A DNA stretch of 44,697 nucleotides from Pseudomonadota bacterium (GCA_021323675.1 JAJPKP010000012.1:1-44697), one strand, 5' to 3'; shown: positions 7,936 to 19,234, numbered from the stretch's first letter. Made by a program: numbers and translations. The notes: a model not told the origin generated them from the sequence alone.

Positions 7936-7952
7936 GATTGCGGCGCGCAATC
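7936..7952. repeat. Perfect inverted repeat in a divergent intergenic region
   Basis: GATTGCG (7936-7942) and CGCAATC (7946-7952) form a perfect 7-bp inverted repeat around GCG. It lies 22 bp upstream of the methyltransferase start and 7 bp before the predicted -35 box of the CoA-transferase promoter. It could be an operator acting on both genes. There is no T tract, so a terminator is unlikely. Confidence 0.4.
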
Positions 7953-7959
7953 AGGGCGC

Positions 7960-7989
7960 TTGAGATTTTTGCGAGGGCAGCGCGATAAT
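7960..7989 (+). promoter_or_regulatory. Putative sigma-70 promoter of the CoA-transferase gene
   Basis: TTGAGA (7960-7965) and GATAAT (7984-7989) are separated by 18 bp. Transcription would begin near 7996, about 45 bases before the ATG at 8041. Of the promoters I can see in this window it is among the closest to consensus. Confidence 0.5.
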
Positions 7990-8040
7990 GCCCGCGCATA
8001 ATTGTCAGTACCTGAACGATCGGTTTGGAGGCGATACGCG

Positions 8041-9252
8041 ATGGCGAAGCCGCTTGAAGGAATCAAGGTCATCGAGATCGGCCAGGAAATCCAGGGGCCC
8101 TTTGCCGGCTTGTTTCTCGCCGACCAGGGCGCGGATGTCGTCAAGATCGAAAACAAGGAAACGGGCGATTTGAGCCGCTGGATGGCGGCGGCGCTGATCG
8201 GCGGACCCAACGTGAAGAACGCGCCCGTGTCGCATTACTTCATCGCGATGAACCGCGGCAAACGCAGCATCACCGCCGATCTCAAAAAGCCCGAAGCAAT
8301 CGAAATCGTGCGCCGGATGGTGAAAACCTACGACGTACTGCTCACCAACTATCGTCCCGGCGTGCTCGACCGTCTCGGTCTCGGCTACGAGGAAGTCCGC
8401 AAGCTCAATCCGCGCATCGTCTATGCGCAGGGCAGCTCATGGGGACCCAGAGGACCGTGGGTGATGCGGCCGAGCCGCGACACGCTTGCGCAGGCCGCCA
8501 GCGGAATCATGGCCAAGACCGGGATGCCGAACGACCCGCCGCTCGCCGCCGGAATCTTCGTGGCCGATCATACGGGGGCGTTGAGCCTGGCGGGCGGAAT
8601 TCTGGCGGCGCTGGTCGCGCGGGAGCGGACCGGCCAGAGCCAGAAGGTGGATGTATCGATCTACGGCACGATGATCGCCATGCAGGGAATGGAGATCAAT
8701 TACACCTCGATCACCGGCGAGGAACCGGAGCGCGCCGGACGCGGGCATCAATTCCTGCACGGCGTGTGGGGCGCATTCCCGACCAGGGACGGCCATATCT
8801 GTATCGCGGGCGTGGACGACAAGCGCTGGCCCGCCTTCTGCCGCATCATGGGCATCGAGCATCTCGAAAAGGATCCTGAATACGGAGACAACGTCACGCG
8901 CAACTTCCACGGCGACAAGATCCAGGCGGTCCTCGACTCGATCTTTCCCAAAAGGACCAGCGCCGAATGGCTCAAGGAGCTGAACGATGCGGACATCCTG
9001 GCGACCGAGGTCGTCGATTACCGCACGATGCTGCAAAGCGAGCAGGCGCGGCTGAACGGCTACCTGCAGCAGCTTGACCATCCGGTCGCCGGCAAAGTTC
9101 TGGTCGCCGGAACTCCGGTCTCGATCAACGGACAGGTCGAAACCGAAGCGCGCATGCCGCCGGAGCACGGTCAGCATACCGAAGAGATACTGCTCGAACT
9201 TGGCTATTCGTGGGAAGAAATCGGCGCGCTGCGCGAGTCGGGCGCCGTCTGA
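8041..9252 (+). CDS. Class III (CaiB/BaiF family) CoA-transferase
   Basis: Transfers coenzyme A between carboxylic acids through an aspartyl-CoA thioester; typical substrates are formate/oxalate, carnitine, or aromatic and bile acids. The 403-aa protein has the usual length and start (LEGIKVIEIGQEIQGPFAG), with FLADQGADVVKIE near residues 28-40 and the family segment LTNYRPGVLDRLGLGYEE. The catalytic Asp is most likely D176 in FVADHTGALS, near the D169 position of formyl-CoA transferase. GGAGG about 9 nt upstream supports ATG 8041 over an upstream in-frame start at 8002. The substrate is unknown: no acyl-CoA dehydrogenase or ligase lies nearby, only a peptidase E-like gene 18 bp downstream that may be cotranscribed. 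Confidence 0.92.
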   Translation: MAKPLEGIKVIEIGQEIQGPFAGLFLADQGADVVKIENKETGDLSRWMAAALIGGPNVKNAPVSHYFIAMNRGKRSITADLKKPEAIEIVRRMVKTYDVLLTNYRPGVLDRLGLGYEEVRKLNPRIVYAQGSSWGPRGPWVMRPSRDTLAQAASGIMAKTGMPNDPPLAAGIFVADHTGALSLAGGILAALVARERTGQSQKVDVSIYGTMIAMQGMEINYTSITGEEPERAGRGHQFLHGVWGAFPTRDGHICIAGVDDKRWPAFCRIMGIEHLEKDPEYGDNVTRNFHGDKIQAVLDSIFPKRTSAEWLKELNDADILATEVVDYRTMLQSEQARLNGYLQQLDHPVAGKVLVAGTPVSINGQVETEARMPPEHGQHTEEILLELGYSWEEIGALRESGAV

Positions 9253-9270
9253 GCGAATCCTGCATCGACG

Positions 9271-9990
9271 ATGGCGCAGCGGCATATCGTCGCGATGGGC
9301 GGCGGCGGGTTCACGACGGATGGCGACAATCGGCTGCTGGACGATTTCGTCCTGTCGCTGGCCCGCAACAAGCGGCGGCCGAAGATATGCTTTCTAGCGA
9401 CGGCGAGCGGCGATTCCGACCCCTACATCTCGCTGTTCCATGATTCGTTTCCGCCGTCGCGCGCGCACGCGGTTCATCTCAAGCTGTTCGATCGCAAGGT
9501 GCCGGACTTGCGATCGTTTATCGGCGAACAGGACGTCATCTATGTGGGCGGCGGCAACACCGCGAATCTGCTCGCCGTATGGCGCCTGCACGGGCTCGAT
9601 CGCATCCTGCGCGCGGCCTGGAACGCCGGCACCGTGCTCGCCGGACTTAGCGCGGGCGCGATTTGCTGGTTCGAATGCGGAATTACCGACTCGTTCGGCC
9701 CGCCGCCGCGCGGACTCGAAGGCGGGCTCGGGTTTCTCAAAGGAGGGTTCTGCCCGCATTATGACGGCGAGGCGGACCGCCGCCCGGTTCTGCACCGGCT
9801 GATCCGCAGAGGATTTCCCGCCACGCTGGCAGTGGACGACGGCGCGGCGGCTCATTTTGTGGGTGGCCGAGTGAAAGAGTTCGTCTCTTCACGGCCGAGC
9901 GTGCGGGCTTTCCGGGTGAGCCTGGAGGGAAAATCGGTCGTAGAAGAGCCACTTTCGGTCCGTTATCTCGGCTCGAGGCGCGGATCGTGA
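9271..9990 (+). CDS. Peptidase E-like (S51 family) serine hydrolase
   Basis: A 239-aa protein of the peptidase S51 family, which includes aspartyl dipeptidase PepE and cyanophycinase. The N-terminus has the glycine-rich start IVAMGGGGFTTDGD. YVGGGNTANLL (about 91-101) precedes the nucleophile motif GLSAGAICWF with Ser127, and FCPHYDGE supplies the likely catalytic His163. These positions match PepE-type enzymes, which cut after N-terminal Asp. There is no signal peptide, so it is cytoplasmic. ATG 9271 lies 18 bp after the CoA-transferase stop, without a clear Shine-Dalgarno sequence. The real substrate (Asp-X dipeptide or another small amide) is not shown by the sequence. Confidence 0.87.
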   Translation: MAQRHIVAMGGGGFTTDGDNRLLDDFVLSLARNKRRPKICFLATASGDSDPYISLFHDSFPPSRAHAVHLKLFDRKVPDLRSFIGEQDVIYVGGGNTANLLAVWRLHGLDRILRAAWNAGTVLAGLSAGAICWFECGITDSFGPPPRGLEGGLGFLKGGFCPHYDGEADRRPVLHRLIRRGFPATLAVDDGAAAHFVGGRVKEFVSSRPSVRAFRVSLEGKSVVEEPLSVRYLGSRRGS

Positions 9991-10041
9991 CCGGCCGGAT
10001 GCGCTTTCCCTTTTCTCGTTCCGTAATCCTCCCATAACATC

Positions 10042-12951
<2,910 letters not shown>

Positions 12952-12970
12952 GGCATTCGCAATCGCGGCT

Positions 12971-13231
12971 CTAGCCGCCGCTCAGGGCGCCGACTATCTG
13001 GATGTCGTCGTCGGGGTTTACCGGAACGGCGATCGTGCGGACGGCTTCGCGCGCGACGAAAATCCTGATGTGCGGGCGGATGCGGTCGAGCTCGTCGATG
13101 ATGCGAAAGCGAATTCCCGGAAAAATCGCATCGAGCCGGTCCATCGCTTCAGCCAGCGTCGTCCCCGAGACTTCGACCTCCGCGGCGCCGCGCGTATAGG
13201 AACGCAACTGGCTCGGAATCAATACGCGCAT
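12971..13231 (-). CDS. MoaD/ThiS-like small beta-grasp protein
   Basis: An 86-aa protein with the pattern of ubiquitin-like sulfur carriers: a beta-grasp-type start (MRVLIPSQLRSY), a LAEAMDRLDAIFPGIRFRI helix region, and the C-terminal diglycine ALSGG at the very end. In MoaD and ThiS this Gly-Gly is adenylated and thiocarboxylated by an E1-like enzyme. The start at 13231 shares one base with the stop of the upstream propeller gene (TGATG), so translation is probably coupled. A longer frame to 13321 lies inside that gene and is rejected. No moeB, thiF or molybdopterin or thiamine gene lies beside it, so a dedicated role with the propeller protein is more likely than cofactor synthesis. That role is unknown. 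Confidence 0.82.
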   Translation of the reverse strand: MRVLIPSQLRSYTRGAAEVEVSGTTLAEAMDRLDAIFPGIRFRIIDELDRIRPHIRIFVAREAVRTIAVPVNPDDDIQIVGALSGG

Positions 13232-14454
13232 CAACTGAGCCTCGCGGCCTCGACCGAGAGGATTCGCTGCAGATGGGCCGCCGTTTGGGTCCATGACCGG
13301 CCTTCGTCGATGCTGGCCCACAGTTCGCCCGAGGTGGTCCCGAAGTACAGTCCCATCGGATCAAACGAATCGCCCGCGAATGCCTGCCTCAGCACGGTGA
13401 AGTACGCGTGCTCGCGCGGAAAGCCGCGATCGTGCCGTTGCCACGACTCGCCTCCGTCGCGGGTTTCATAGACCGCGGGCTTGCCGTCGGGACTGGTTCG
13501 CGGCCATACCGTGGTCCCATCCATCGGGAAGACCCATGCGCGGTCCTGGTTGCGGGGATCAAGCACGATGCCGAAGCCGATGTCGCCGATTTCCGCCGGC
13601 ATGTTGCGGCCGATGCGCACCCATCCTTCCGACGGACGATCGAGGCGATAGATGCCGCAGTGGTTCTGCTGGTACAGCCGGTCGGGATTGCGCGGATGGA
13701 TCGCGAGGCAGTGAGTGTCCTGTCCGTACTCGGGATAGGGGTCTGGAAGGAACGCGGCCTCCACGTTGCGATTGAGCGGACGCCAATTGGCGCCGCGATC
13801 GCTGGTCTCCAGCACGCCTGCCGCCGATGAACCATAGTACATGTGAGAAGCGTCGCGCGGGTCGATGAGCACGGTCCCGAACGTCTCATTGTCGGGGGTT
13901 ACGTTTTCAAGCGGCGCCCACTTCGGCAGCATCGGATTGCGATTGAACCCCTCGACCTCCGCCCAGGTCGCGCCTCCATCTTCGCTGCGGAAGATTCCCG
14001 CCGGCGAAGTGCCCGCGTACCAAACATCCGGCTCGCCGGCGAGGGCCGGCGTGAGCGAACAAGTGTGGCCTACCGCGCGATCCGCCATCCCCTCGGGCGC
14101 TTTGCCGAACATCGGCGGACGGACAGCTTCGACCCACGTCTTTCCCATGTCGGTGGAACGAAAGATTGTAGGTCCAAGATGACCGGTGCGCGCGGCGGCG
14201 AGCAGCGTTCGTCCATCGCGAGGGTCGAGAACGATGTGATTTATGATGTGCCCGAGAAAGTGCGGGCCATCGACGCGCCATTTTCGCCGCGCGGCATCGC
14301 CGTAGTAGATGAGCGCGCCCTTGCGTGTGCCGACGAAGACCGCGACTTCCTCTGAGCGCCGCGCAGCCGCGGTTCGAGCGGTGCCGCGCCTGGCCGCCAA
14401 AGGCTTGCGATGCGATTGCGAAGTCTTGCTGGTTTTGGCCGCGTGACGCTTCAT
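13231..14454 (-). CDS. BNR/Asp-box beta-propeller protein (sialidase-fold, VPS10-like)
   Basis: A 407-aa protein with at least five Asp-box motifs (S/T-x-D-x-G-x-S/T-W): FRSTDMGKTW, FRSEDGGATW, ETSDRGANW, YETRDGGESW and WASIDEGRSW. They are spread over residues about 90-390, with intervening HIVLDPRDG- and HCLAIHPRNPDRLY-type strands. This is a six- or seven-bladed propeller as in sialidases and photosynthesis stability factors. The first 35 residues are Lys/Arg/Thr/Ala rich without a hydrophobic core, so there is no signal peptide and it is probably cytoplasmic. I see no sialidase Arg triad or FRIP motif, so sialidase activity is unsupported. The stop overlaps the start of the MoaD-like gene, suggesting a joint function. 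Confidence 0.85.
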   Translation of the reverse strand: MKRHAAKTSKTSQSHRKPLAARRGTARTAAARRSEEVAVFVGTRKGALIYYGDAARRKWRVDGPHFLGHIINHIVLDPRDGRTLLAAARTGHLGPTIFRSTDMGKTWVEAVRPPMFGKAPEGMADRAVGHTCSLTPALAGEPDVWYAGTSPAGIFRSEDGGATWAEVEGFNRNPMLPKWAPLENVTPDNETFGTVLIDPRDASHMYYGSSAAGVLETSDRGANWRPLNRNVEAAFLPDPYPEYGQDTHCLAIHPRNPDRLYQQNHCGIYRLDRPSEGWVRIGRNMPAEIGDIGFGIVLDPRNQDRAWVFPMDGTTVWPRTSPDGKPAVYETRDGGESWQRHDRGFPREHAYFTVLRQAFAGDSFDPMGLYFGTTSGELWASIDEGRSWTQTAAHLQRILSVEAARLS

Positions 14455-14721
14455 CGTTTTCCACCCCGCTCGCTCATCTTCGTGGCGACGGCAAGTATAG
14501 GGCTCGACGGCGGGTCAGCTCCACGCGAGAGCATCAGCACTATTCACAGCCGCGCCCACCTTCATGGTGATTCATCGTCGCACTTCCGGAAGGTGCAAGC
14601 GCGAGCATGGGGAGCGGAATTAACGTAAAATTGATGCAACGAGCCCTTGTCCGCGGCGCGGCTTCTGTCAGCATATCGCTGGACCGAAACGCGCTGAGAA
14701 ACGCGCCCAGAGCTGATAACG
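14455..14721. other. Divergent intergenic region (267 bp)
   Basis: This gap separates the divergent propeller and HisN-type genes and must hold both promoters. I see the palindrome TTCCGGAA (14584-14591) inside a weak hairpin GCAC...GTGC (14580-14596), and a small CACC/GGTG hairpin (14557-14569). No convincing -35/-10 pair, terminator, RNA gene or small reading frame is visible. Confidence 0.5.
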
Positions 14722-15549
14722 ATGGCGGCATCTGAACTGAGCGATCGCGAAATATCGGATTACACGCAATTCGCCTGTCATTTGGGCGAAGTCGCCGGAC
14801 GCATCATCCTGCCGCATTTTCGCGAAGCGCTCGCCGTGCACAACAAGACCGCCAGCCAGGGTTTCTTCGATCCGGTCACGATTGCGGACCGGAACGCCGA
14901 GCAGGCGATTCGCGACGAGATCTCGCGCCGGTACCCGAACCACGGCATCCACGGCGAAGAGCACGGCATGGCGCAAGGCAGCGACCGGTTTACCTGGGTG
15001 ATCGATCCGATCGACGGCACGCGCGCGTTCATTCTCGGCCTGCTGCACTGGGGCGTGCTCATCGCGCTCAACGATGGCGAACGTCCGATCGTCGGCGTGG
15101 TGCATCAGCCGTACACGGGAGAGACTTTCGTGGGATCGCGCCTGGGAGCGGAGCTGCGGCGGGGCGGACAGAGCCGGCCGCTTCGCGTGCGCAAGTGCCC
15201 GCGGATGTCAGATGCGGTAGTGTCCGCGACCGATCCCGGGATGTTTCGGCAAGGTCCGGAGCGCGACGCGTTTCGCAAGATCGTGGCCGAGTCGCGCCTC
15301 ACGCGGTATGGCGGCGATTGTTATGCCTACTGCATGCTGGCGGCCGGACTTATCGATCTCGTGATCGAGTCGCAGAATCAGGCCTACGATCTTCAGGCTC
15401 TGATCCCGATCGTCGAAGCGGCGGGCGGCGTGATGACGAGTTGGACGGGCAAGTCGCCGCAGGACGGTGGCCAGTCAGTGGCCGCCGGCGATGCGGTCCT
15501 GCACCATCAGGCGCTGGAAATTCTCCGCACGGGCGCGTCGCCGAAATAG
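14722..15549 (+). CDS. hisN: Inositol monophosphatase family protein, probable HisN-type histidinol-phosphatase
   Basis: A 275-aa Mg-dependent phosphatase of the inositol monophosphatase superfamily. Metal-binding residues are E79/E80 in HGEEHG and D95/D98 in VIDPIDGTRAF, with the C-terminal YDLQALIPIVEAAGG supplying the last Asp. The ending, WTGKSPQDGGQSVAAGD followed by VLHHQALEIL, is closer to HisN histidinol-phosphatases than to SuhB or CysQ. It would hydrolyse L-histidinol phosphate in histidine synthesis, but no his gene is adjacent, and a broader sugar-phosphate role cannot be excluded. ATG 14722 fits the usual N-terminus. It is convergent with ku, with 42 bp and no clear terminator between. 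Confidence 0.83.
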   Translation: MAASELSDREISDYTQFACHLGEVAGRIILPHFREALAVHNKTASQGFFDPVTIADRNAEQAIRDEISRRYPNHGIHGEEHGMAQGSDRFTWVIDPIDGTRAFILGLLHWGVLIALNDGERPIVGVVHQPYTGETFVGSRLGAELRRGGQSRPLRVRKCPRMSDAVVSATDPGMFRQGPERDAFRKIVAESRLTRYGGDCYAYCMLAAGLIDLVIESQNQAYDLQALIPIVEAAGGVMTSWTGKSPQDGGQSVAAGDAVLHHQALEILRTGASPK

Positions 15550-15591
15550 CAGGCTCGCAGCCAGGCTTTCGATGGGCGGGCGGTTGCGATA

Positions 15592-16473
15592 CTAGCGGGC
15601 GCGGCGGCGTGCGCGCTGCTTCGGCGCGCGCGCTTTTTCCGGTCCCTCCGGCGCTTGCTGGCGCAATTCCTCGGAGGTGCGCTCGGCCTTGACCTCGATC
15701 CCGCGCTTCTTGAGCGATTCCTTCAGCGCGCTCATCAGATCGATGACCTTGCCGCGCTGCATCTCGGGCGGCGCCTCGGTCACCTCCTGTCCGCTCATCT
15801 TCTGCGTCGCCGCTTCGATTACGCGTTCGCGAAAACCGTCCTTGTACTTGGTGGGATCGAATTTCTTCTCGGCCAGATCGTTGATGAGTCTCTTGGCCAG
15901 CTCGATTTCGGTTTCCTTGGCGGGCGCGTCAACGCCGTGATCGATTTCTCCGAACGAACGAATCTCGTCCGCAAAGTACATCGTATGGAGCATCAGGCCG
16001 TCCTGGTAGTTGCGGATGAGAACGACGTGCTCCTTGCCGCGCATCGTGAAGCGCGCGACGGCGACCTGCCCCGTCTCCGCCATCGCCTTCGTGAGCAATC
16101 GGTAGGCGCGCTCCGAAGTCGGTTCGCATCCGAGCAGATACGGGCTGTCGAAAAAAACCGGATCGACTTCGTCGATGGGGATGAACTCGCTGATTTCGAT
16201 CGCGTGATCGCCGCGCGCTTCCAGGTTTTTCAGCTCCTGGTCGGTAAAAGTTACGTAGCGGCCCTTTTCGATTTCGTAGCCGCGGACAAGTTCGCTTCGA
16301 TCGACGATCGCATCGTCAACCGGACAATATATCTTCTGCTGGATTCGGCTGTTGTCCTTCGCGTGCAGAAGATTGAAGCTGATCGCCTTCGACGTGGTCG
16401 CCGGGAACAGGCGCACCGGAATCGAAACGAGTCCGAAGGTGATGCTAGCAGTAGCTATCGATCGCGGCGCCAT
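15592..16473 (-). CDS. ku: Ku protein (non-homologous end joining)
   Basis: Homodimeric DNA-end-binding ring protein that recruits LigD to double-strand breaks. The 293-aa protein starts with the bacterial Ku pattern SIATASITFGLVSIPVRLF, then has NLLHAKDNSRIQQKIYCP, GYEIEKGRYVTFTDQEL, the dimer/ring core FDSPYLLGCEP, and AELAK-like helices (EIELAKRLINDL). The C-terminus ends in a short Lys/Arg-rich tail (about 275-293), which in bacterial Ku contributes to LigD stimulation and threading on DNA. GGAGG lies 9 nt before ATG 16473. Divergent ligD, starting 88 bp away, completes the system. Confidence 0.97.
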   Translation of the reverse strand: MAPRSIATASITFGLVSIPVRLFPATTSKAISFNLLHAKDNSRIQQKIYCPVDDAIVDRSELVRGYEIEKGRYVTFTDQELKNLEARGDHAIEISEFIPIDEVDPVFFDSPYLLGCEPTSERAYRLLTKAMAETGQVAVARFTMRGKEHVVLIRNYQDGLMLHTMYFADEIRSFGEIDHGVDAPAKETEIELAKRLINDLAEKKFDPTKYKDGFRERVIEAATQKMSGQEVTEAPPEMQRGKVIDLMSALKESLKKRGIEVKAERTSEELRQQAPEGPEKARAPKQRARRRAR

Positions 16474-16507
16474 CGTCTACAGCCTCCGTTCAGTCGGCGA
16501 GACCCGG

Positions 16508-16535
16508 TTGAGCATTGGGACTGCGATTGTATTAA
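16508..16535 (+). promoter_or_regulatory. Putative ligD promoter
   Basis: TTGAGC (16508-16513) and TATTAA (16530-16535) have a 16-bp spacer, placing transcription start near 16542, about 20 bases before the ligD start. The -10 box overlaps that of the predicted ku promoter on the other strand, so the two promoters would compete for polymerase. Confidence 0.4.
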
Positions 16536-16555
16536 TGTCCGGGTAGGCGCTTCAA
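16526..16555 (-). promoter_or_regulatory. Putative ku promoter
   Basis: On the minus strand TTGAAG (16555 to 16550) and TACAAT (16531 to 16526) are separated by 18 bp. Transcription would start near 16519, leaving a leader of about 46 bases that includes the GGAGG ribosome binding site of ku. Both boxes match the sigma-70 consensus well. Confidence 0.45.
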
Positions 16556-16561
16556 CGGGGT

Positions 16562-19234
16562 TTGGCGAAAGCCGCGAAAAAATCAGTGTCGCTCGATCGA
16601 TACCGTAGCAAACGCAGTGCCGACCGCACGCCGGAGCCATTCGGCGGCGCTCCGCGCCCGCAAAATGCTGGAAAAGGCGGCATTTTCGTCATCCAGCAGC
16701 ATCATGCCCGCCGGATGCATTTTGACTTTCGGATGGAAATGGAGGGGGTATTGCGTTCCTGGGCCGTGCCGAAAGGACCTTCTCTCGACCCGGCCGACAA
16801 GCGCCTTGCGATGATGGTCGAGGACCATCCGCTCGAATACGGCGACTTCGAGGGCATTATCCCCGAGGGCAATTATGGGGCCGGAGCGGTGATCGTATGG
16901 GACCGCGGCACGTACACAATGGTCGATCCCGTTTCCGGCACGCCGGCGGAGGCCGTCGACAAAGGAAAAATCGACTTCATCCTGAATGGATACAAGTTGC
17001 GCGGGGCGTTTACGCTGGTCCGCACCAATCCGCGCAACGCGCCTCGCGGGGCCGAACGCCAGCAATGGCTGCTAATCAAAAAGCGCGATGACTTCGTGGA
17101 CACTGCCGACGTAATCGAGACTCATCCGCGCTCGGTCCTTTCCGGACTCACCGTCGAGGAGTTGCGCGACAGCTCGAACGTCGCGGCCGCGGTGCGTGAA
17201 ACGCTTTCGAAACTGAAGGCGCCGCGGCTCAAGGACAAGCTGGCTTTCCGCGCCTTCCCCTTGATGCTCGCGAAGCTGAGCGAGCATGTGGCGGACGGCG
17301 ACAACTGGCTATTCGAGATCAAGTACGACGGCGTAAGAGCACTGGCGATTCGCGACGGAGAGCACACGCGGCTGTTTGCGCGCAGCGGGCGAGAGATAAC
17401 CAACCGTTATCCGGAAGTTACGCTCGCCTTCAATACCCTTCCCTTCGAGCGCTTCGTGATGGACGGCGAAATCGTCGCGCTCGACGCGGAAGGCCGGCCG
17501 GATTTTCAACGGTTGCAGCGGCGGATGCACGTGGACGACAGGCATCAGGTTGCGCGCCTGAGCTTTTCCATTCCCGTCCATCTGTTTTTGTTCGATCTTC
17601 TCGCTTACGAGGATTTCGACCTGCGATCTCTTCCGCTCGAACAGCGCAAGAACCTGCTTGCACAACTCATTCGCGGCGAAGGCCCTTTGCGCTATTGCGA
17701 GCATATGATCGGTCACGGCCGCGAATTTTACGATGAAGTCGCGAGGACCGGACTCGAAGGAATCATGGCGAAGCGCCGCGACTCGCAATACCGCGGCACA
17801 CGCAGCTCCGAATGGCTCAAAATCAAGTGCCCTCTCACGCGCCGCTTTGTGATCGGCGGATATACCGATCCCGAAGGCACGCGCACCCACTTCGGCGCGC
17901 TGCTGCTCGGGATGTACGACGCGGACGGACAGCTTCGCTTCACCGACAAGGTGGGGACAGGGTTCAACCGCGACAGCTTGATCAAGATTCGCGCGATGCT
18001 CGATCCGCTGGCGCGGCCAACTTCTCCTTACCGCGAGCCCGGAGCGGACGAGCCGGCGCTTCCGAAAAAAGCGCACTTTGTCGAACCCCGCCTCGTTTGC
18101 GAAGTCAGGTTCGCGGAATGGACCAACCAGGGCGGCATCCGCCATCCGAGCTTTCTGCGAATGGTTCCCGGCGCCGACCCGCGCGAGTGTCGATTCGAGC
18201 GCGAGGAAATGCCGCCGGAGACTCCGGCCTTGACGGACAACGGCGATCTTTCCGAGCCGGGAAGCGCGATCAGGGAGGCGGCCAGCCGGCCGGCTGATAA
18301 CAACCGGCGCGGCAGGTCATCAAACGGAAGCGAGGACCATCGGGTTGTGACTACTCATCCCGAGAAGGTCTTCTGGCCAAAGGAGGGATATACAAAAGGC
18401 GAGATGGTCGATTACTACCGGGCGATCGCGAAATGGATGCTGCCCTATTTGGCGGATCGTCCGGTGATGCTGACTCGGTACCCGGACGGTATCGCGGGAA
18501 AGAGTTTCTACCAGAAGGATGCGCCGGCGTTCGCGCCCCGCTGGATCCGGACCGAGAAGATCTATTCGGAAGATGCCGACCGGGAGATCAGCTTCTTTAT
18601 CATCGACAGCGAAGATGCGCTCGCGTATGTGGCCAACCTCGCCGCGATCATCATCCACATCTGGTCATCCCGCATCGTTCATCTCGAACGGCCGGACTGG
18701 CTCCTCTTCGACATCGACCCGAAGGGATCGACGACCTCGAATGCGGTCGCCGTCGCCAGGGAAGTTGCGAAAGTCCTCAAGGAACTCGGGATAAGGCCGT
18801 ATCTGAAGACCTCGGGGCAGATGGGATTGCATGTCGTGGTAGGACTCAAGCCCCGATATACGTACGAGCAGGCCCGGATGTTTTCGGAGCTGGTGGCGCG
18901 GATGGTGGTATCGCGAATTCCCGACCTCGCCACCATCAGTCGCGCCCCGGACACGCGCAAGGGAAAAGTGTACATCGACTATCTGCAGCTCGGCCACGGC
19001 AAGACCATCGCCGCTCCGTTCAGCATCAGGGCCCTGGATGGCGCCCCGGTCTCGGCGCCGCTCAAGTGGAGCGAAGCGCGCAGCGATCTTGATCCCGGCG
19101 CATACAATATCAGGACGATGGTGGATCGAATGAATCGCCTCGGGACCGACCCCTTCCTCGGAGCGCTGACCGATCAGGTGGAACTGGAGGATGCGCTGCC
19201 GATTCTCGAGCGCGCGGTCACCCGCCATGCCTAA
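16562..19234 (+). CDS. ligD: Multifunctional DNA ligase D (PE-Lig-Pol)
   Basis: ATP-dependent end-joining ligase of 890 aa with three domains. (1) The 3'-phosphoesterase domain (about 40-200) has H47, H53, D55, R57 and H89, with the same spacing as the catalytic His/His/Asp/Arg/His of Pseudomonas LigD. (2) The ligase domain (about 230-540) has the adenylated lysine K254 in EIKYDGVRAL, GLEGIMAKR, and EWLKIKCPLTRRF. (3) The archaeo-eukaryotic primase-type polymerase domain (about 590-880) has RYPDGIAGKSFYQKDAP, the metal-binding D717/D719 in FDIDPKG and SGQMGLHVV. A Pro/Glu/Arg-rich linker (about 555-595) precedes Pol. The order is that of Pseudomonas, not the Pol-first order of mycobacteria. 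The start is TTG 16562 without a good ribosome binding site, so the exact N-terminus is uncertain. Confidence 0.97.
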   Translation: MAKAAKKSVSLDRYRSKRSADRTPEPFGGAPRPQNAGKGGIFVIQQHHARRMHFDFRMEMEGVLRSWAVPKGPSLDPADKRLAMMVEDHPLEYGDFEGIIPEGNYGAGAVIVWDRGTYTMVDPVSGTPAEAVDKGKIDFILNGYKLRGAFTLVRTNPRNAPRGAERQQWLLIKKRDDFVDTADVIETHPRSVLSGLTVEELRDSSNVAAAVRETLSKLKAPRLKDKLAFRAFPLMLAKLSEHVADGDNWLFEIKYDGVRALAIRDGEHTRLFARSGREITNRYPEVTLAFNTLPFERFVMDGEIVALDAEGRPDFQRLQRRMHVDDRHQVARLSFSIPVHLFLFDLLAYEDFDLRSLPLEQRKNLLAQLIRGEGPLRYCEHMIGHGREFYDEVARTGLEGIMAKRRDSQYRGTRSSEWLKIKCPLTRRFVIGGYTDPEGTRTHFGALLLGMYDADGQLRFTDKVGTGFNRDSLIKIRAMLDPLARPTSPYREPGADEPALPKKAHFVEPRLVCEVRFAEWTNQGGIRHPSFLRMVPGADPRECRFEREEMPPETPALTDNGDLSEPGSAIREAASRPADNNRRGRSSNGSEDHRVVTTHPEKVFWPKEGYTKGEMVDYYRAIAKWMLPYLADRPVMLTRYPDGIAGKSFYQKDAPAFAPRWIRTEKIYSEDADREISFFIIDSEDALAYVANLAAIIIHIWSSRIVHLERPDWLLFDIDPKGSTTSNAVAVAREVAKVLKELGIRPYLKTSGQMGLHVVVGLKPRYTYEQARMFSELVARMVVSRIPDLATISRAPDTRKGKVYIDYLQLGHGKTIAAPFSIRALDGAPVSAPLKWSEARSDLDPGAYNIRTMVDRMNRLGTDPFLGALTDQVELEDALPILERAVTRHA

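Noticed and set aside
13231..14454. Calling the BNR protein a sialidase
   Set aside because: Asp boxes define the propeller fold only. No Arg triad, FRIP motif or signal peptide is visible.
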